Source: Achromobacter sp. Bel
GTDB lineage: Bacteria; Pseudomonadota; Gammaproteobacteria; Burkholderiales; Burkholderiaceae_B
Direction: 5' to 3'
Length of the DNA: 64,000 nt
NCBI RefSeq assembly: GCF_012928505.1
Contig: NZ_JABBJN010000026.1
Location: 28,502 to 92,501, forward strand
Translations under genes and position numbers: made by a program
The notes under the pieces: generated by a model
Told to the model about the DNA's origin: nothing
The model's database searches: none
What the model saw: the letters and a program-made list of their open reading frames with translations, nothing else
Part shown: piece by piece, positions 40,669 through 49,968 of the stretch
How positions within the stretch are numbered: position 1 is the first letter of the stretch
How the letters are laid out: each line of letters opens with the position of its first letter

Positions 40669-41565
40669 ATGAACCTGCGCCAATTACGCGCCTTTGTCCT
40701 CATCGCAGAGCACCGCAGCATCCGCGCCGCGGCCCGCGCCTTATTCGTGACCCAACCCGCGGCCACGCGCAGTTTGCGCGAATTGGAGCAAAGCGTCGGC
40801 GCAGAACTGGTGCGCCGCAGCGCTCGGGGCGTCGAACTGACGACCTATGGCGAGGCGCTGTACAAGCGCGCCGTGCTGATCCTGCAGGAAGCGCGAAAGG
40901 CCCAGGAAGAAATCGGGCAAATGCGCGACGGCGAAGGCGGCACGTTGAATCTGGCCATCAGTTCGTCGGCGCTGACCGCGTTGCCTGCCGCGCTGACGGC
41001 GTTCCGCGCCCGGATGCCGCGCGTGGCCGTATCGTTCAACGAGGTCGCGCCGCCCTACAGCCACGAGCAATTGGAATCGGGCCGCTATGACCTTCTGGTG
41101 CAGACGGAGTACGACGGCAACATCGACGACGGCTTCGCGCGCCAGACCTTGTTCACCTTGCCCATGGCGGTGGGCGCGCGGATCGGGCACCCCTTGCGCC
41201 ATGCGCGCAGCCTGGCCGACATGCACGACGCGCTGTGGTTGCTACCCGGCAACATCCAGGCCCCGGCCAACCTGCTGCGGCTGGCATTCGATGCCCACGG
41301 GCTGCCGCCGCCGCGCGACATCATCCCTTGCCAGTCCATCGCGATCGCGCTGGCCATCATGGCGGAAAGCGATGCGCTGGGGATCTTTGTCCGGGCGCTG
41401 TTCGATCATCAGCTGATGCCGCGGCCATTGCGCATGCTGCCGCTGGCGCACGAGCTGCCCGCGGCCCGGGTGTCCATCCTGACACGGGCCGACTCGCCGC
41501 CCACGCCGGCCACGCAGTGCTTCGTCGATTGCCTGATGGCGGCACGCCCACGGCCGGCGGCCTAG
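40669..41565 (+). CDS. LysR-type regulator divergent from symporter-hydrolase copy B
   Basis: 298 residues. A standard N-terminal HTH begins MNLRQLRAFVLIAEHRSIRAAAR and continues with FVTQPAATRSLRELEQSVG. The effector domain starts near 90 with LNLAISSSALTALPAALTAFRARMP. It is transcribed away from the copy B symporter gene; control of one or both duplicated units is the natural inference, since both carry the same upstream element. The inducer is unknown. Confidence 0.92.
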   Translation: MNLRQLRAFVLIAEHRSIRAAARALFVTQPAATRSLRELEQSVGAELVRRSARGVELTTYGEALYKRAVLILQEARKAQEEIGQMRDGEGGTLNLAISSSALTALPAALTAFRARMPRVAVSFNEVAPPYSHEQLESGRYDLLVQTEYDGNIDDGFARQTLFTLPMAVGARIGHPLRHARSLADMHDALWLLPGNIQAPANLLRLAFDAHGLPPPRDIIPCQSIAIALAIMAESDALGIFVRALFDHQLMPRPLRMLPLAHELPAARVSILTRADSPPTPATQCFVDCLMAARPRPAA

Positions 41566-41683
41566 GTCCTGCGCAAAGCGCCCTCCCAGGTCCATCGGTC
41601 CGAAGGCAACCGGTTATCATTGGCGCCGGGCCAGCCGATGGCGTCCACCCCGGCCTGCCGCCTCCATTCTGCGGTCATCATCC

Positions 41684-42391
41684 ATGGCGTTTCCACGACT
41701 TCCTTCCCCTCCCACGCTGACCGACACCGTCGCCAAGCGCCTGCTCGCCGAAATCGACGAGGGCCGCGTGCTGCCCGGCGAAAAGCTGCCCACCGAAGCC
41801 ATGCTGGCGGAACAGTTCGGCGTCAGCCGCACCGTCATCCGCGAAGCGGTGTCGCGGTTGCGGCAAGACGGCATCGTCGAAGCGCGGCAAGGCAGCGGCG
41901 TGTTCGTCACGGGCCTGACGGGCAACCGGGCATTGCGGATCGATGCCGCCGAATTGAGCTCGCTGGACGCCGTGCTGCACATCGTGGACCTGCGCCGCGC
42001 GCTGGAAACCGAGATCGCGGCCCAGGCCGCGGCCGTGCGCAAAAAGCGCGACATGACCGAAATCGACCACGCACTGGCGGCGATCTCGCAAGCGGTCGCC
42101 GACGGCGGCGACGGCGTGAAGGAAGACGTGGCCTTTCACCGCAGCATCGCGCGCGCCACCGGCAACCCGTACTTCTTGACCACCCTGGCCTTTGTCAGCC
42201 AATTCCTGGAAGCCGCCACGCGCGTGACACGCGGCAACGAAGCCCGCCACGCCAATCTGATGCGTGATGTGATGCAAGAGCACATCGCCATTGTGGAGGC
42301 CATCCGCAGCCAGGACGTGGAAGGCGCCCGCGAGGCGGCGCGCATCCACATGGTGAATGCGGCCAAGCGGCTGAGCCAGGCGCACCGCTAG
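41684..42391 (+). CDS. GntR-family regulator (FadR subgroup), likely for the tetronate operon
   Basis: 235 residues. The winged HTH spans about 10-75 (EKLPTEAMLAEQFGVSRTVIREAVSRL). The FCD domain follows with its conserved Asp/His set (VDLRRALETEIAAQA, DVAFHRSIARATGN, EEHIAIVEAI-like MQEHIAIVEAI). It converges on otnK with a 29-base gap, so it adjoins the tetronate operon. Members of this group repress sugar-acid genes in several bacteria. The target is inferred from position. Confidence 0.92.
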   Translation: MAFPRLPSPPTLTDTVAKRLLAEIDEGRVLPGEKLPTEAMLAEQFGVSRTVIREAVSRLRQDGIVEARQGSGVFVTGLTGNRALRIDAAELSSLDAVLHIVDLRRALETEIAAQAAAVRKKRDMTEIDHALAAISQAVADGGDGVKEDVAFHRSIARATGNPYFLTTLAFVSQFLEAATRVTRGNEARHANLMRDVMQEHIAIVEAIRSQDVEGAREAARIHMVNAAKRLSQAHR

Positions 42392-42403
42392 GCGCGGAGC
42401 CTG

Positions 42404-42419
42404 TTCCGCCTGCGCGGAA
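42404..42419. terminator. Short hairpin between convergent genes
   Basis: TTCCGC (42404-42409) pairs with GCGGAA (42414-42419) across CTGC. It separates the GntR and otnK stop codons. There is no U-run; it is a weak two-way terminator candidate. Confidence 0.4.
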
Positions 42420-42420
42420 A

Positions 42421-43674
42421 CTACCCGAACGCCTTGATGAAGAAGTCCGGCGTGCCGAAGTTGCCCGACTTCAGCGCGATGCTGACGTCGGTTTTCGCCA
42501 CCGGCGAATAGCCCGCGCACCAAGGCACGCCCGGATCGATCTGTTCGCCGATGGCGATCTGTTCCAGCCCCAGCGCCTGCACCACCGCGCCCGAGGTCTC
42601 GCCACCCGCCACGATCAGTTGCCGCACGCCGAGTTGGACCAGGCCGACCGCGATGCGCGCGATGGCGTCTTCGATCATGGCGCCCGCCTGAGCCGCGCCC
42701 AATGCGCCCTGCGCCTGCTTGACCTGATCCGGTTGCGCGGTGGAATAGACCAGCACCGGGCCGTCCTGCATACGGGGCTCGGCCCAGGCCAGCACTTGCT
42801 CGACCACGTCCTCGCCGGCCGCGATCCGCATGGGATCCAGCGCATACGCGGGGCGGCCACTTTCGATGAACGCGGCCACCTGCCCGTTGGTAGCAGTGGA
42901 GCAGCTTCCCGCCACGACGGCCTGCAGGCCATCGGCACGTGTTTGACCCGCTGCGCTGGCGGGCGCCAGGCCCCAGTTACCCGGCAGGCCGATCGCCACG
43001 CCGGATCCTGCCGTGACCAGCGCCATCCCGCGCAGCGCCGGCCCCAGGGCCAGCAGATCGTCGTTGGACACCGCGTCCACGATGGCGATTTCGATGCCTT
43101 CCGCCTGCAAGGCCTGGATGCGCGCGCGAATGGCCTCGCTACCGGCGGCCACCACGCTGTAGTCGATCAAGCCGACCTTGCGCGGCGTCTGCGCCGACAG
43201 CACGCGGACCAGGTTCGGATCCGTCATCGGCGTCAGCGGATGATGCTGCATGCCCGATTCGTTCAGCAGCACGTCGCCCGCAAACAGATAGCCCTTGAAG
43301 ACCGTGCGCTTGTTGTCGGGAAACGCCGGCGTAGCGATGGTGAAGGCCGTGCCCAGCTGCGTCATCAGCGCGTCGGTCACCGGGCCGATGTTGCCCTGCG
43401 GGGTGCTGTCGAAGGTGGAGCAGTACTTGAAGTAGATCTGCTCGGCGCCTTGCTGCTGCAGCCATCGCAGCGCGGCCAGCGACTGCGCCACGGCGTCCGT
43501 CGCGGGCAGCGTGCGGGTCTTCAGCGCCACCACCACGGCGTCCGCATCATCGCGCAGCGGCGCGCCGGGAATGCCGATGGTCTGCACCGTGCGCATGCCG
43601 GCGCGCACCAGGTTGTTGGCCAGGTCGGTGGCGCCCGTGAAATCGTCGGCGATACAGCCCAGTTTGATGCTCAT
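42421..43674 (-). CDS. otnK: 3-oxo-tetronate kinase (DUF1537 family)
   Basis: 417 residues. It phosphorylates 3-oxo-tetronate at O-4 with ATP. The N-terminal substrate domain begins KLGCIADDFTGATDLANNLVRAGMRT, with the conserved ADDFTGATD. YFKYCSTFDSTPQGNIGP near 85-100 is the substrate-binding segment. The C-terminal nucleotide domain has VAGSCSTATNGQ near 265 and VAGGETSGAVVQALG near 365. These are the DUF1537 marks. The start overlaps the ltnD stop (ATGA). It ends the leftward tetronate operon. Confidence 0.93.
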   Translation of the reverse strand: MSIKLGCIADDFTGATDLANNLVRAGMRTVQTIGIPGAPLRDDADAVVVALKTRTLPATDAVAQSLAALRWLQQQGAEQIYFKYCSTFDSTPQGNIGPVTDALMTQLGTAFTIATPAFPDNKRTVFKGYLFAGDVLLNESGMQHHPLTPMTDPNLVRVLSAQTPRKVGLIDYSVVAAGSEAIRARIQALQAEGIEIAIVDAVSNDDLLALGPALRGMALVTAGSGVAIGLPGNWGLAPASAAGQTRADGLQAVVAGSCSTATNGQVAAFIESGRPAYALDPMRIAAGEDVVEQVLAWAEPRMQDGPVLVYSTAQPDQVKQAQGALGAAQAGAMIEDAIARIAVGLVQLGVRQLIVAGGETSGAVVQALGLEQIAIGEQIDPGVPWCAGYSPVAKTDVSIALKSGNFGTPDFFIKAFG

Positions 43675-44579
43675 TTCGCCTCCGGCAAAGTGATGCCCGG
43701 GAAGATCTTGATGACCGCGCTGTCGTCCTCGCGGCCATGCCCGGCGGTGGACGCCTGCATGAACATCTGGTGCGCGGTCGATGCCAGCGGCAGCGGGAAC
43801 TTCGTATGCCGCGCCGTATCCAGCACCAGCCCCAGGTCCTTCACAAAGATGTCCACCGCGGACAGCGGCGTATAGTCGCCCGCCAGCACGTGGGCCATGC
43901 GGTTTTCGAACATCCAGCTATTGCCCGCGCTGTGCGTGATGACCTCGTACAAGGCGTCCGCGTCCACGCCTTCGCGCAGGCCCAGGGCCATCGCCTCGGC
44001 GGCGGCCGCGATGTGCACGCCTGCCAGCAGCTGGTTGATGATCTTGACCTTGCTGCCCGCGCCGGCACTGTCGCCCAGGCGATAGACCTTGCCGGCCATC
44101 GATTCCAGCACCGCGCCGCAGACCTCGTAGGCGGCCGCGCGGCCGGCGGTCATCATCGTCATCTGGCCGGCAGCGGCCTTGGCCGCGCCACCGGAGATGG
44201 GCGCGTCCAGGTACAGCACGCCTTGCTCGGCCAGCCGAGCTTCCAGCGCGATGGACCAGCTGGGGTCCACGGTGGAACACATCACGAACACGGCGCCGGC
44301 GCGCAAGTCGGCCGCGATGCCGCCTTCGCCATACAGCACGGCTTCGGTCTGCTGGGCATTGACGACCACGCTGATCACGATGTCGCACGCGGCGGCCATG
44401 TCGGCCAGCGTGGCGCAGGCCACGCCGCCCTGCGCGGCAAAGGCCGCAGCGGCGTCGGCGCGGATGTCGTAGACGTGCACGTCGTGGCCGGCGCGGCGCA
44501 GGCTTTGCGCGATGCCCGCGCCCATGGCGCCCAGGCCGATGACGCCGACGCGGCGCGAAGAGGATTGCGTTTGGGTCAT
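43671..44579 (-). CDS. ltnD: L-threonate dehydrogenase
   Basis: 302 residues of the beta-hydroxyacid dehydrogenase family. The NAD motif GVIGLGAMGAGIAQSL is at about 11-26, the substrate-binding DAPISGGAAKAAAGQMT near 120-136, and the catalytic Lys in GSKVKIINQLL near 170. In tetronate clusters this enzyme oxidises L-threonate at C-2 to 2-oxo-tetronate, which OtnI then isomerises. The adjacent otnI, otnK and otnC genes make this role more likely than tartronate-semialdehyde reductase or 3-hydroxyisobutyrate dehydrogenase. Confidence 0.88.
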   Translation of the reverse strand: MTQTQSSSRRVGVIGLGAMGAGIAQSLRRAGHDVHVYDIRADAAAAFAAQGGVACATLADMAAACDIVISVVVNAQQTEAVLYGEGGIAADLRAGAVFVMCSTVDPSWSIALEARLAEQGVLYLDAPISGGAAKAAAGQMTMMTAGRAAAYEVCGAVLESMAGKVYRLGDSAGAGSKVKIINQLLAGVHIAAAAEAMALGLREGVDADALYEVITHSAGNSWMFENRMAHVLAGDYTPLSAVDIFVKDLGLVLDTARHTKFPLPLASTAHQMFMQASTAGHGREDDSAVIKIFPGITLPEAK

Positions 44580-44622
44580 GTCTTTCGTCGTCCCGGGATA
44601 TCCAAAGGCTGCGGCCCGCCGC

Positions 44623-45597
44623 TTAACGCGGCAGGTCGTCGGCCAGGTAGGCGCGGATGATGTCCGCGAAACTGTTGTCGCCTTTCAAGCCCAGGCGGGT
44701 TGCGCGCGTGGTGTCCCAACGGCCGGGCCAGCTGCCCACGATGCGCTCGACGCGCTCATCGGCTTGCCACGTGATGCGGTCGGCGACGTCGTCGCCCGCC
44801 ACCTCGCGCAGCGCCTGCGCCATGTCGGCCACCGTGACGGACACGCCCGGCAGGTTGATCGGCGCGCGGTCGGCCACGGCGTCGGCCTGCAATTCGCAGC
44901 CAGCGATCAGCGCCTGGATGGCGCCGCGCGGCGACAGCAACCACAAGCGCGTGTCGGCCCCAACCGGGCAGATCGCCGCTTCGCCATTCAGGGGTTCGCG
45001 AATGATGCCGCTGGCGAACGAGGACGCGGCGGCATTGGGACGGCCCGGGCGCACGCTGATGGTGGGCAGGCGCAGCACGCGGCCGTCGACGAAGCCGCGA
45101 CGCGTGTAGTCCGCCAACAGCAGTTCGGCGATGGCCTTCTGCGTGCCGTAGGAAGACTGCGGATTCAGCGCCGTATCGTCGCGCACGGTCTCGGGCAGCA
45201 CGCCGCCATACACGGCCACCGAGCTGGTGAAGATCACGCGCGGTTTGTGGCCCAGCGCGCGGCAGGTTTCAAGCAGGGCGCGCGAGGCGTCCAGGTTAAT
45301 GCGCATGCCCAGATCGAAATCCGCCTCTGCCTGGCCGCTGACGATGGCGGCCAGATGGAAAATGGCGCGCGTATCCGTGTCGATGGCTTGGCGCAGCACC
45401 GCCGGGTCGGCGATGTCGCCCACCCGCGAATTCACGCGCGGATCGGTCAGCGCCTCGGACTTCACGACGTCCAGCAGGTCGATCTGCGTAATGGGTTGCG
45501 GGCCGCTGCCGTCCAGCGTCAGCGTGCCTTGTTCCAGCAGTTTTCGGGCCAGCCGCTGGCCCAGGAATCCGGCGCCGCCGGTGATCAGGATCTTCAT
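44623..45597 (-). CDS. denD: D-erythronate dehydrogenase
   Basis: 324 residues of the extended SDR/epimerase type. GGAGFLGQRLARKLL is at about 7-21, the Ser in VIFTSSVAVYGG near 125, and the YxxxK pair in SSYGTQKAIAE near 150. DenD oxidises D-erythronate at C-3 to 3-oxo-tetronate, the direct OtnK substrate. The ATG at 45597 is chosen because the Rossmann fold begins there; an upstream TTG adds eight unsupported residues. With ltnD it lets both tetronate epimers enter one pathway. Confidence 0.88.
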   Translation of the reverse strand: MKILITGGAGFLGQRLARKLLEQGTLTLDGSGPQPITQIDLLDVVKSEALTDPRVNSRVGDIADPAVLRQAIDTDTRAIFHLAAIVSGQAEADFDLGMRINLDASRALLETCRALGHKPRVIFTSSVAVYGGVLPETVRDDTALNPQSSYGTQKAIAELLLADYTRRGFVDGRVLRLPTISVRPGRPNAAASSFASGIIREPLNGEAAICPVGADTRLWLLSPRGAIQALIAGCELQADAVADRAPINLPGVSVTVADMAQALREVAGDDVADRITWQADERVERIVGSWPGRWDTTRATRLGLKGDNSFADIIRAYLADDLPR

Positions 45598-45607
45598 GAT
45601 GGGATGC

Positions 45608-46393
45608 TCAAGGGTTGGCAAGATAGGGTTTGGCCCAGCCCAGCCCGGCGGACGTGCCGGCCTTGGGGCGGTATTCGCAGCCGATCCAGCCGGTGTAGCC
45701 CAGCGCGTCGATCCGCTCGAACAGGTAGGGATAATTCAGTTCGCCCAGGTCGGGCTCATGCCGGTCGGGCACGCCGGCGATCTGGATGTGGCCGATGCCC
45801 GCCATGTCGCGCTGCAGCTTCACGGCGATGTCGCCCTCGACGATCTGGCAGTGGTAGCAGTCGAACTGCACCTTCAGGTTGGGCGCGCCGACTTCAGCGC
45901 AGATGGCTTGCGCATCGTCTTGCCGGTTCAGGAAGAATCCGGGGATGTCGCGCGTGTTGATGGGTTCGATCACGATGGTCATGCCGGCGGACTCGGCCGC
46001 CCGCGCCGCGAACGCGAGGTTCTTCAGGTAGGTATCGCGGTGCGCGGCGCGGTCCTCGCCTGGACGGATCAGGCCGGCCATCACATGCAGGCTGCGGTTG
46101 CCCAACTGGCCGGCGTATTCCAGCGCCTGGTCCATGCCGCGCTGGAACTCGCTCTCCCGGCCCGGCAGCGACGCGATGCCCCGTTCGCCGGCCGCCCAGT
46201 CCCCGGGCGGCGCGTTAAAGAGCGCCTGCGTCAAGCCGTTGTCCTGCAACCGGGTCTTCAGGTCGGCGGCGGCGAATTCATAGGGGAACAGGAATTCGAC
46301 GCCCGTGAACCCGTCGCCCGCGGCCGCCTGGAAGCGGTCCAGGAAGACGTGCTCGGCGTACATCATGGTCAGGTTGGCGGCTAGGCGCGGCAT
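45608..46393 (-). CDS. otnI: 2-oxo-tetronate isomerase
   Basis: 261 residues from the ATG at 46393. It is a TIM-barrel isomerase of the hydroxypyruvate isomerase family: [54 protein letters not shown] and [19 protein letters not shown] with the metal-binding Glu, Asp, His and Glu in order. OtnI converts 2-oxo-tetronate from LtnD into 3-oxo-tetronate. The operon context selects this role over hydroxypyruvate isomerase. A paralogue is at 4942-5727. Confidence 0.9.
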   Translation of the reverse strand: MPRLAANLTMMYAEHVFLDRFQAAAGDGFTGVEFLFPYEFAAADLKTRLQDNGLTQALFNAPPGDWAAGERGIASLPGRESEFQRGMDQALEYAGQLGNRSLHVMAGLIRPGEDRAAHRDTYLKNLAFAARAAESAGMTIVIEPINTRDIPGFFLNRQDDAQAICAEVGAPNLKVQFDCYHCQIVEGDIAVKLQRDMAGIGHIQIAGVPDRHEPDLGELNYPYLFERIDALGYTGWIGCEYRPKAGTSAGLGWAKPYLANP

Positions 46394-46433
46394 GGCGGTT
46401 CCTGTGAGTCGAAGGGAAGACGGCGCGCGGCCA

Positions 46434-47762
46434 TCAGCGGTTGACCAGCTTGGCAGGCGTGAACCAGACCGCGATGGCGCCGATGACCAGCACGGCGGCC
46501 AGCACATACATGCCGGATGCGGTGGAGCTGGTCAGGTCTTTCAGGTAGCCGATCATGTAGGGGCTGGCGAAGCCGGCCAGGTTGCCAACCGAGTTGACGA
46601 TGGCGATGCCCGCCGCCGCCGCGGTGCCGGACAGGAAAGCGGTCGGCAGCGACCAAAACAGCGGTGCGCATGTCAGCACGCCGGCCGCGGCCATCGACAG
46701 GCAGATCAGCGAAATCACGGTGTTGTCGGCGAAGGACGCCGCCGCGGTGAAGCCCACCGCGCCCGCCAGCGCCGGCACGATCAGGTGCCAGCGCCGTTCG
46801 CGCCGCTTGTCCGCCGAATGGCCCAGCAAGTTCATCACGACGATGGCGCAGAGAAACGGGATGGCGCTCAGCAGTCCGATGTTGAAGGCACCGGTGACGC
46901 CGGTCGACTTGATCAGCGTCGGCATCCAGAACGTCAGGCCGTATTGGCCGGCGACGAAGGCGAAGTAGATCAGGCACATCCACCACACGCGCTTGTCGGC
47001 GAACACGGCGCGCAGCGAGTGCTTCTGCGTGCCGGTCTGCTTCTGGTCTTGCTCGATCTCTCGGGTCAGGATCTGCTTTTCATCGGCAGTCAGCCACTTG
47101 GCGCTGGCGATGCCGTTGTCCAGGTACATGACGGTGACCACCCCGATCGCCAACGCGGGAATCGCTTCGATCAGGAACATCCACTGCCAGCCCTGCAGGC
47201 CGTGCGTGCCGTGGAAGGCCTCCATGATCCAGCCGGACAGCGGATTGCCGAAGATGCCGGCCACCGGGATGGCGGACATGAACAGCGCAATGATCTTGGC
47301 GCGGCGGTGGGCGGGATACCAGTAGGTCAGGTACAGGATCACGCCGGGGTAGAAGCCCGCTTCGGCCAGGCCCAGCAGAAAGCGCAGAATGTAGAAGCCT
47401 GTGGGCGTCTCGACGAACATGAACATGCCGGACAGGATGCCCCACGTGATCATGATCCGCGCGATCCAGATGCGCGCACCCAGCCGGTGCATGAGCAGGT
47501 TGCTGGGCACTTCAAACAGGAAATAGCCGATAAAGAACACGCCGGCGCCCAGGCCGAACACGGTTTCGCTGAAGCCCAGGTCTTGCGACATCTGCAGCTT
47601 GGCAAAGCCGACGTTGACGCGGTCCAGGTACGCGATCACATAGCAAAGCATCAGGAACGGCACCAGGCGCCAGAACACCTTGGCGTAAGCGCGGGCGGTC
47701 TCGCGGGATTCGGGCTGCATCGCCGCAGCGGGTGCGGTCGACGCCAAGTCCATCGGGGGCAT
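46434..47762 (-). CDS. MFS anion:cation symporter (ACS family), likely tetronate importer
   Basis: 442 residues, twelve helices. [23 protein letters not shown] near 35-57 is the ACS-family first-helix signature, with [19 protein letters not shown] near 105 and the [15 protein letters not shown] motif near 150. Relatives carry galactonate, tartrate, phthalate and other sugar acids. Located between otnC and otnI on the same strand, it is the only carrier in this operon, so it should import threonate and/or erythronate. Confidence 0.9.
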   Translation of the reverse strand: MPPMDLASTAPAAAMQPESRETARAYAKVFWRLVPFLMLCYVIAYLDRVNVGFAKLQMSQDLGFSETVFGLGAGVFFIGYFLFEVPSNLLMHRLGARIWIARIMITWGILSGMFMFVETPTGFYILRFLLGLAEAGFYPGVILYLTYWYPAHRRAKIIALFMSAIPVAGIFGNPLSGWIMEAFHGTHGLQGWQWMFLIEAIPALAIGVVTVMYLDNGIASAKWLTADEKQILTREIEQDQKQTGTQKHSLRAVFADKRVWWMCLIYFAFVAGQYGLTFWMPTLIKSTGVTGAFNIGLLSAIPFLCAIVVMNLLGHSADKRRERRWHLIVPALAGAVGFTAAASFADNTVISLICLSMAAAGVLTCAPLFWSLPTAFLSGTAAAAGIAIVNSVGNLAGFASPYMIGYLKDLTSSTASGMYVLAAVLVIGAIAVWFTPAKLVNR

Positions 47763-47837
47763 GTCAAGTCTCCAAGAGGGTGCGCCGCCGCGTGACGCGC
47801 GGGACGCGTCCGGGTGGCTTTGTACGAATTGGGGGAT

Positions 47838-48476
47838 CTAGTAGCGCGCCCCGAAGGTCGCGCGAAGTTCTTCAATAGCGTCGGCGGCCAGCGGCGCGGG
47901 CCGGGGGTCGCTCATCAGCCACAGGCGGGCCGTTTCTTCCAACTCTTCCAGGGCATAGGACGCATGCGCGACCGAGCGTTCCCACACGACCGGGCCCAGA
48001 CGCTCGAACAGCGCGCCGCGCACCTGCCCTGCTACCGCGGCCACCTCGGCGGCGGCTTGCGGGTCACCGGGCCGGCGATAGCCGATCAACGGAATGCGGC
48101 CCACCTTCATGACCTGATACGGGGTGATGGGCGGCAACACGTCGTCGGGCCGCCAGACGCCCGCAAGCGTCAGCGCGACCAGGTGCGTGGAGTGCGTGTG
48201 GATGATGCCGCGCGAGTCGGGGCTGGCGCGGTAGATGCCTTGATGCAGCACCAGGGTCTTGGAAGGCTTGGCGCCCGAGACCCATTGTCCGGCCAGATCG
48301 ACCTTGGCCAGTTCGGCCGGATCCAGCCGGCCCAGGCAGGCGTCGGTGGGCGTGATCAGCCAGCCGTCGTCCAGCCGGGCGCTGATGTTGCCGGCCGCGC
48401 CGACGGTGTAGCCGCGGTGGTACAGGCTGGCGCCGACAGTGCAGATTTCTTCGCGGACGCGGGATTCTTCAGTCAT
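47838..48476 (-). CDS. otnC: 3-oxo-tetronate 4-phosphate decarboxylase (class II aldolase family)
   Basis: 212 residues from the ATG at 48476. GAAGNISARLDDGWLITPT near 35-53, the zinc-binding HxH in GIIHTHSTHLVALTL near 105, and a C-terminal His (VWERSVAHASYALEELEE) fit the class II aldolase/adducin fold. OtnC decarboxylates 3-oxo-tetronate 4-phosphate to dihydroxyacetone phosphate, which enters glycolysis. It is first in the leftward operon; the promoter and a 9-bp inverted repeat are just upstream. Confidence 0.9.
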   Translation of the reverse strand: MTEESRVREEICTVGASLYHRGYTVGAAGNISARLDDGWLITPTDACLGRLDPAELAKVDLAGQWVSGAKPSKTLVLHQGIYRASPDSRGIIHTHSTHLVALTLAGVWRPDDVLPPITPYQVMKVGRIPLIGYRRPGDPQAAAEVAAVAGQVRGALFERLGPVVWERSVAHASYALEELEETARLWLMSDPRPAPLAADAIEELRATFGARY

Positions 48477-48544
48477 GGAACGCCCCCGGCAAGCAGGAGC
48501 GCAACCGCAGGGAAAGCGGCGGGAACATCGGCGACGCAACCAGC

Positions 48545-48590
48545 ATGATGACCTGTCTCTTGAATATAAGTTATCGGGTCATCATACAAA
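48545..48590 (-). promoter_or_regulatory. Promoter with flanking operator arms for the tetronate operon
   Basis: On the minus strand TTTGTA (48590-48585) and TATATT (48568-48563) are 16 bases apart. ATGATGACC (48545-48553) and its exact complement GGTCATCAT (48577-48585) form a 9-bp inverted repeat. One arm lies between -35 and -10 and the other downstream, which suits a repressor. The GntR protein at 41684 is the likely binder (inference). Confidence 0.5.
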
Positions 48591-48632
48591 TTATGGGTTT
48601 TAAACGGATACCGGGTAAACCCGTATCCACTC

Positions 48633-48701
48633 AAAAAAGCCGACGACGGGCGGCGCAAAACGACGTCGCCGCCCGCGGACTACCGCAGGCGATTCCTGCG
48701 G
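48633..48701 (-). terminator. Terminator region after the leftward MFS gene
   Basis: Two hairpins follow the MFS stop at 48712 on the minus strand: CCGCAGG/CCTGCGG (48683-48689, 48695-48701) and then GGGCGGCG/CGCCGCCC (48648-48655, 48667-48674). Six U follow at 48638-48633, nine bases after the second stem. The gap makes it less than ideal as an intrinsic terminator. Confidence 0.45.
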
Positions 48702-48711
48702 CACCTGGGCC

Positions 48712-49941
48712 TCATTCCAGCACGCGCCCCTTCGTTTCGGGCAGCAGCAGCGCCGTCACGATCACCACGGCGTAGGCCCCGGTGGCGAACGCCCCGATCG
48801 CCCAGCCCAGGCCGTGCGTCTGGCTCAAGAATCCCACCAGGCTGGGGAACAGCGCCCCGATGCCGCGGCCGAAGTTATACGCAAACCCCTGCCCCGACGC
48901 GCGCACGCCGGACGGGAACAGTTCGGTCAGATAGGCGCCGATGCCGCTGAAGATGCCGGACGCGGCAAAGCCCAGCGGGAAACCCAGGAACAACATCTGG
49001 CCGTCGGTCAGCGGCAATTGCGTGTAGACGTAGACGCTGACCGTGGACAGCACCGAAAAGATCAGCAGATTGGCGCGGCGGCCCAGGCGGTCGGCCAGAT
49101 AGGCGCCGGCGATGTACCCGCAGAACGACCCGAAGATGATGACCATCAGGTAGCCGCCCGTGTTCAGCACCGACAGTTGCCGCTCGACCTTCAGGTAAGT
49201 CGGCAACCAGGTGGTGATGGCGTAGTAGCCGCCCTGGACGCCGGTGCACAGTACCGCGGTGATGATCGTGGTTTTCAACAGCGCGGGCGAGAAGATCGTC
49301 CAGAACGACGCGCGGGCCTCGCCGGCCTGCACCTTGGCCTGGGCGCGCTGGAAGACCTCGGGTTCGGGCACGTTCTTGCGGATGTACAGCACCAGGAAGG
49401 CCGGAAGCACGCCGATCCAGAACAGGCTGCGCCAGGCCCATTCGGCGGGCAGGATAGAGAACGCGACCGTGTACAGGATGGCCGCGACGCCCCACCCGAC
49501 GGCCCAGCCGCTTTGCACGGTGCCCACCGCCTTGCCGCGGTGCTCCGCCCGCACGATTTCGCCCATCAGCACCGAACCCACGGCCCACTCGCCGCCGAAG
49601 CCCAGGCCCTGCAAGGCCCGCAGCACGAACAGCTGCTCGAAGTTCTGCGCAAAGCCGATCGCCACCGTGCAGGCCGAGAACCACAGGATCGTGTATTGCA
49701 GCACGCGCACGCGGCCATAGCGGTCGGCGAGGATGCCCGCCAGCCACCCGCCGATGGCGGAAAACAGCAGCGTGACGGTGCCCAGCATGCCGGCCTGGCC
49801 CTTGTCGATGCCCCACAAGGTCATCAGCGTGGCGATCACGAAGGTGAACACCATGAAGTCCAGGGCGTCGATGGCCCAGCCCCCGAACGCGGCGATGAAG
49901 GTCCGCCGTTCCGTCTTGTTCAGCTCTCTATACCATTGCAT
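48712..49941 (-). CDS. MFS transporter, sialate/aromatic-acid:H+ symporter-like
   Basis: 409 residues, twelve helices. It begins MQWYRELNKTERRTFIAAFGG, like NanT-type carriers, with DALDFMVFTFV in helix 1, GILADRYGRVRVL in loop 2-3 and LQGLGFGGEWAVGSVLMGE near 108-126. IRKNVPEPEVF near 190 is also shared with NanT. It closes the leftward operon with the PcaC-like, dehydrogenase, Bug and amidohydrolase genes, so it imports or exports that pathway's acid. The substrate is not identifiable. Confidence 0.9.
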   Translation of the reverse strand: MQWYRELNKTERRTFIAAFGGWAIDALDFMVFTFVIATLMTLWGIDKGQAGMLGTVTLLFSAIGGWLAGILADRYGRVRVLQYTILWFSACTVAIGFAQNFEQLFVLRALQGLGFGGEWAVGSVLMGEIVRAEHRGKAVGTVQSGWAVGWGVAAILYTVAFSILPAEWAWRSLFWIGVLPAFLVLYIRKNVPEPEVFQRAQAKVQAGEARASFWTIFSPALLKTTIITAVLCTGVQGGYYAITTWLPTYLKVERQLSVLNTGGYLMVIIFGSFCGYIAGAYLADRLGRRANLLIFSVLSTVSVYVYTQLPLTDGQMLFLGFPLGFAASGIFSGIGAYLTELFPSGVRASGQGFAYNFGRGIGALFPSLVGFLSQTHGLGWAIGAFATGAYAVVIVTALLLPETKGRVLE

Positions 49942-49968
49942 GGTTTGCCTCTTGGAAGGTTCCGGGGA

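Noticed and set aside
48601..48630. Hairpin around GGATACCGGGTAAACCCG as a terminator
   Set aside because: The stem has a bulge and no U-run in either direction, and it lies on the promoter side of the tetronate operon.
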